Shown here piece by piece: positions 31,749 through 34,473 of a stretch of 34,473 bases of DNA (positions are counted from its first letter, which is position 1; every line of letters begins with the position of its first letter). Where the stretch lies: the NCBI GenBank assembly GCA_946481735.1, contig CAMLOU010000028.1, forward strand, positions 1-34,473, given 5' to 3'. Source of the DNA: an uncultured Cellvibrio sp. Lineage in GTDB: Bacteria; Pseudomonadota; Gammaproteobacteria; Pseudomonadales; Cellvibrionaceae. The notes below the pieces were generated by a model that was given only the letters and a program-made list of their open reading frames with translations, did no database searches and was not told the origin of the DNA. The position numbers and the translations under genes are program-made.

Positions 31749-33947
31749 ATGCCCTACCGCTTATCGTTGCGCCTGTTAATCCTGCTGCTTGCCTTGTGTC
31801 CTGGCCACGCGTTGTTGGCACAGGGCGACACGGCGGAATGGCGTCCGCGCACAGCCTTGATTCTCGGCGGCGGCGGTGCCCGGGGTGCTGCACATATCGG
31901 GGTGCTGGAAATCCTTGAACGCGAGCGGATTCCGTTCGACTGTATTGCCGGCACCAGCATGGGCGCCCTGGTGGCTGGCGCCTATGCGGCGGGCTTGTCG
32001 CCAGCTGAGATGCGCGCAAAATTAAAAGAGGCCGACTGGACCAATATGTTCCTGGATTCAGCGGATTACTCACAGATGAACTACCGCACCAAGCGCGTGA
32101 CGCAGGGCCTGCTGCCGGGAGCCGAGGTCGGCTTATCCGACGAGGGATTGCAGATCACCTCGGGGCTGGTGTCCGGTGAAAAAATTAAACTCTTCTTCAA
32201 CCAGCTGGTGGGCGATGATGTCGGTGGCCGCATGATCGAGGAGTTGCGCCTGCCGCTGGCAATCATCGCGACCGATATCGGCACCGGTGAAAAAGTCGTG
32301 CTCAAAAGCGGCAGCCTGACCCATGCCATGCGTGCCAGTATGTCCGTACCCGGTTTTATGGCGCCGGTGGAATACGAAGGCGCAAAACTGGTGGACGGCG
32401 GCCTGGTGGATAACGTGCCGATCCAGGTGGGGCGCGAGCTGTGCAACGCCGAACGGGTGATTGCCGTCGACGTGGGAACACCACTGAAACCCGCCGACAA
32501 CGTGAACTCTTTGCTGAGCGTCACCGTGCAGATGATCGGCATCCTCACTCGCCAGAATGTGGCCCACGCCATCGCCAGCCTGGGCAGTAATGATATTTAT
32601 ATCACCCCGGATCTGGGCGATCTCACAGCCACCGAATTCGCCCGCTACAAACAGGCGGCCGATCTCGGTTACGCCGCTGCCGACGCGCGGGTTGCCGACC
32701 TGCAAGCCTTCAGCGTCACGCCGCAGGACTACACCGCATGGCGAGCACAACGGCGCGATGAACGGGAACTCATCGCCACCATCGATACCATCACTATTGC
32801 GCCCCTGACGCGCGTTAACCCGATCTTTGTGCGGCAATTGATTCGCCAGCAGGAAGGTGAGGCCCTGGACCGTGAACAATTGGAGGTGGATTTAATCCGC
32901 ATTTATGGCATGGGCGGTTTTGATAATGTGGATTATCAAGTGCAGCAGATCGATGGTAAAAATAATCTCACCATCCTCGCGCGCGAAAATAAAGCCTCGT
33001 CGGATTACCTGACCTTTGGTTTCAGCATCAATGAAGAACGACGTGAAGGTTCCAGCGTGAATTTGCGTACAGCGTTTCGCAATGTCTGGCTGAATCGCTA
33101 CGGCGGTGAATTGTTTGCGGTGATGGATCTCGGCAGTAATTCCTCTTTTGAAGTGGACTTTTATCAACCACTCAATCAACGCCAAAGCTGGTTTATTGAA
33201 CCCAGCTACGTGACGCAACGGGATGAAATCAGTATTTATCTGGACAACGAAAAAATTGCCGAGTACGACCTGAAGACGGATTATGCCCAACTATTGATGG
33301 GCAGGAACATCGGCATTTGGGGGCAAGCGAGGATCGGTTGGCGGCAATACCATACTCGCGGCCGCTCGCAAATCGGTGTGGTCGAATTACCAGATATCGA
33401 CGAGCGTTACGATGGCTGGGTCGCCGAGACGGTCTTTGACGGACGCAACCGATTGTATTTTCCCTCCAAAGGCTGGAGCGGCGGCATAAGTTATTTTGAA
33501 TCCGCCGAACAGGATTATCGCAAGGTCAAAACAGAACTCAGCGGCACTTATATGGCAGGTGATTATGTCTGGGGAATGCGCACGTCTTATGTCACCGCTA
33601 TTGACGATGAGCTGCCACTATTCGACGCGGAATTATTGGGTGGTTTTTTAAATTTATCCGGCTACGCCACCGAACAAATCTGGACCAACGGCGCTTTCTA
33701 TTCACACCTGCGCGCTGAAAAAATTATCGGCCATATGCCGCTGGGTTTAAGCGGCGATCTGCGCATGGGGCTTGCCGTCGAAGGGGCAAAACTCGAAGAG
33801 CCCATCAATCTGGGCGAAGAAGACGAGTGGCTGGATTCTGCGATTGTGTATTTCGGTGGTGAGACGCCGCTGGGGCCGGTGTATCTCGGTTATGGTTTTA
33901 CCTTTAGCGGCGACTTTAATATTTATTTTCAACTGGGCGCCTTTTAA
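31749..33947 (+). CDS. plpD: PlpD-like patatin phospholipase with POTRA and beta-barrel (type Vd)
   Basis: A protein of 732 residues that should secrete its own lipase domain through an outer-membrane barrel, like Pseudomonas PlpD (728 residues). After a signal peptide (1 to about 25, ending ALLAQ) comes a patatin domain with the oxyanion GGGGARG, nucleophile S70 in GTSMG and catalytic D216 in DGG. A single POTRA-like domain covers about 335-405 (FVRQLIRQQEGEALDREQLE), and the barrel runs to the terminal Phe (LGAF). The ATG at 31749 has AAAGGA 7 nt upstream. The gene lies on the opposite strand inside the ccoH-ccoI block, 16 nt from the ccoH stop. Confidence 0.92.
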   Translation: MPYRLSLRLLILLLALCPGHALLAQGDTAEWRPRTALILGGGGARGAAHIGVLEILERERIPFDCIAGTSMGALVAGAYAAGLSPAEMRAKLKEADWTNMFLDSADYSQMNYRTKRVTQGLLPGAEVGLSDEGLQITSGLVSGEKIKLFFNQLVGDDVGGRMIEELRLPLAIIATDIGTGEKVVLKSGSLTHAMRASMSVPGFMAPVEYEGAKLVDGGLVDNVPIQVGRELCNAERVIAVDVGTPLKPADNVNSLLSVTVQMIGILTRQNVAHAIASLGSNDIYITPDLGDLTATEFARYKQAADLGYAAADARVADLQAFSVTPQDYTAWRAQRRDERELIATIDTITIAPLTRVNPIFVRQLIRQQEGEALDREQLEVDLIRIYGMGGFDNVDYQVQQIDGKNNLTILARENKASSDYLTFGFSINEERREGSSVNLRTAFRNVWLNRYGGELFAVMDLGSNSSFEVDFYQPLNQRQSWFIEPSYVTQRDEISIYLDNEKIAEYDLKTDYAQLLMGRNIGIWGQARIGWRQYHTRGRSQIGVVELPDIDERYDGWVAETVFDGRNRLYFPSKGWSGGISYFESAEQDYRKVKTELSGTYMAGDYVWGMRTSYVTAIDDELPLFDAELLGGFLNLSGYATEQIWTNGAFYSHLRAEKIIGHMPLGLSGDLRMGLAVEGAKLEEPINLGEEDEWLDSAIVYFGGETPLGPVYLGYGFTFSGDFNIYFQLGAF

Positions 33948-33963
33948 CCGCTATTGAAAATTT

Positions 33964-34473
33964 CTAGTCCCTGGCGATGCGCGGCTGTAACCGCGTTTCG
34001 TCGCTCACTGCAAAATTAATTTCACCACTTAACAACCATTCCGCCGCTTTACGTTGATGCTTATCCAGCACCGGCAATAAAGACAAGTACCAATTGTTTC
34101 TCGGGTTAAACTCCAGGCTACCGCGATAATGACCGCTGGATGTTTGCTGCAGTACCACTTGCTGGTCCAGGTCTGCTTCAAAGGGATGGTCTAGTAATAA
34201 CAATAATTGCGCGGGCACAGCACTTTGCGACGGTATCTGTAAAAACACTTCGCCGGTGGTGCGATCAAAACGCAATTGCGCCGTTAAATTTAATTCCACT
34301 GCGCGCCGATCCTGCTCCATGGTTTGATTGATCATGCGCCCTTCTTTGTAATAGTTATCGATCACTACATCGTCAGCATGACGGAACGCAATGGTTACCG
34401 TCACCATGGAGACACAGACCACCACAATTAACGGCGTGAAAACAAACCAGAACCAGAATTGGCGATAGAAAGG
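33964..34473 (-). CDS. ccoH: cbb3 oxidase maturation protein CcoH (FixH), 5' end beyond window
   Basis: A FixH/CcoH-family protein with one N-terminal membrane helix and a periplasmic domain, required for stable assembly of cbb3 oxidase. The frame is open to the window edge (PFYRQFWFWFVFTPLIVVVC at the start of what is visible), so the start codon lies just outside; 169 residues are seen. DDVVIDNYYKEGRMINQ is the family signature. The GTG at 34425 is internal. In most genomes ccoH is followed directly by ccoI and ccoS on the same strand; here its stop faces the plpD stop. Confidence 0.93.
   Translation of the reverse strand, partial: PFYRQFWFWFVFTPLIVVVCVSMVTVTIAFRHADDVVIDNYYKEGRMINQTMEQDRRAVELNLTAQLRFDRTTGEVFLQIPSQSAVPAQLLLLLDHPFEADLDQQVVLQQTSSGHYRGSLEFNPRNNWYLSLLPVLDKHQRKAAEWLLSGEINFAVSDETRLQPRIARD

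Overview
The window reads as chromosomal DNA of a gammaproteobacterium, most likely a Cellvibrio-like member of the Cellvibrionaceae. This is an inference from three things: the gene order map-glnD-dapC-yffB-dapD with dapE nearby (a pseudomonad-type lysine/peptidoglycan precursor neighbourhood), a uronate-degradation gene (uxuA) with a glycoside hydrolase 16 remnant, and a cbb3 oxidase maturation cluster. I see no rRNA, tRNA, phage, transposase or CRISPR.

Layout. 1-1068 is the 3' part of uxuA. 1238-7063 holds a tight run of plus-strand genes: map, glnD, dapC, nth and yffB. dapD, a YebC-family gene and a double-TM2 membrane protein follow to 9522. This stretch is peppered with nine REP-type palindromes (4.7-14.7 kb), several paired as REPINs. 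9630-14401 is a minus-strand operon of an ABC ATPase, a fused GldF/GldG-like permease and a DUF4340 protein. Next is ibpA, whose leader carries a heat-shock (sigma-32-like) promoter and a ROSE-like RNA thermometer, then dapE. Directly behind the dapE stop codon lies a 5'-truncated GH16 glucanase remnant in the same frame. 17.4-21.7 kb is accessory: an ectoine hydroxylase gene without ectABC, a LysR regulator divergent from a DUF2798 gene, an MFS permease and a DUF1461-like membrane protein. 21.7-27.9 kb holds djlA, selO, an AI-2E-type permease, gloA and an Omp85-family outer-membrane protein, with a 27-bp perfect inverted repeat between the permease gene and gloA. 28.0-34.5 kb is the cbb3 oxidase maturation block (a DsbD_2/TauE-like gene, ccoS, ccoI, partial ccoH) on the minus strand, interrupted by a plus-strand gene for a PlpD-type patatin/beta-barrel secreted lipase.

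How the genes work together. dapC, dapD and dapE encode three of the succinylase-branch steps to meso-diaminopimelate. glnD is the nitrogen sensor acting on PII. The three-gene ABC operon is a complete but functionally unassigned exporter-like system. ccoH, ccoI and ccoS mature the high-affinity oxidase; ccoI supplies copper, and plpD splits the block so that ccoI needs its own promoter. The most rewarding sites are the ibpA leader, the REP family with covarying stems, the dapE/GH16 junction, the plpD insertion and the ABC/GldFG/DUF4340 operon.
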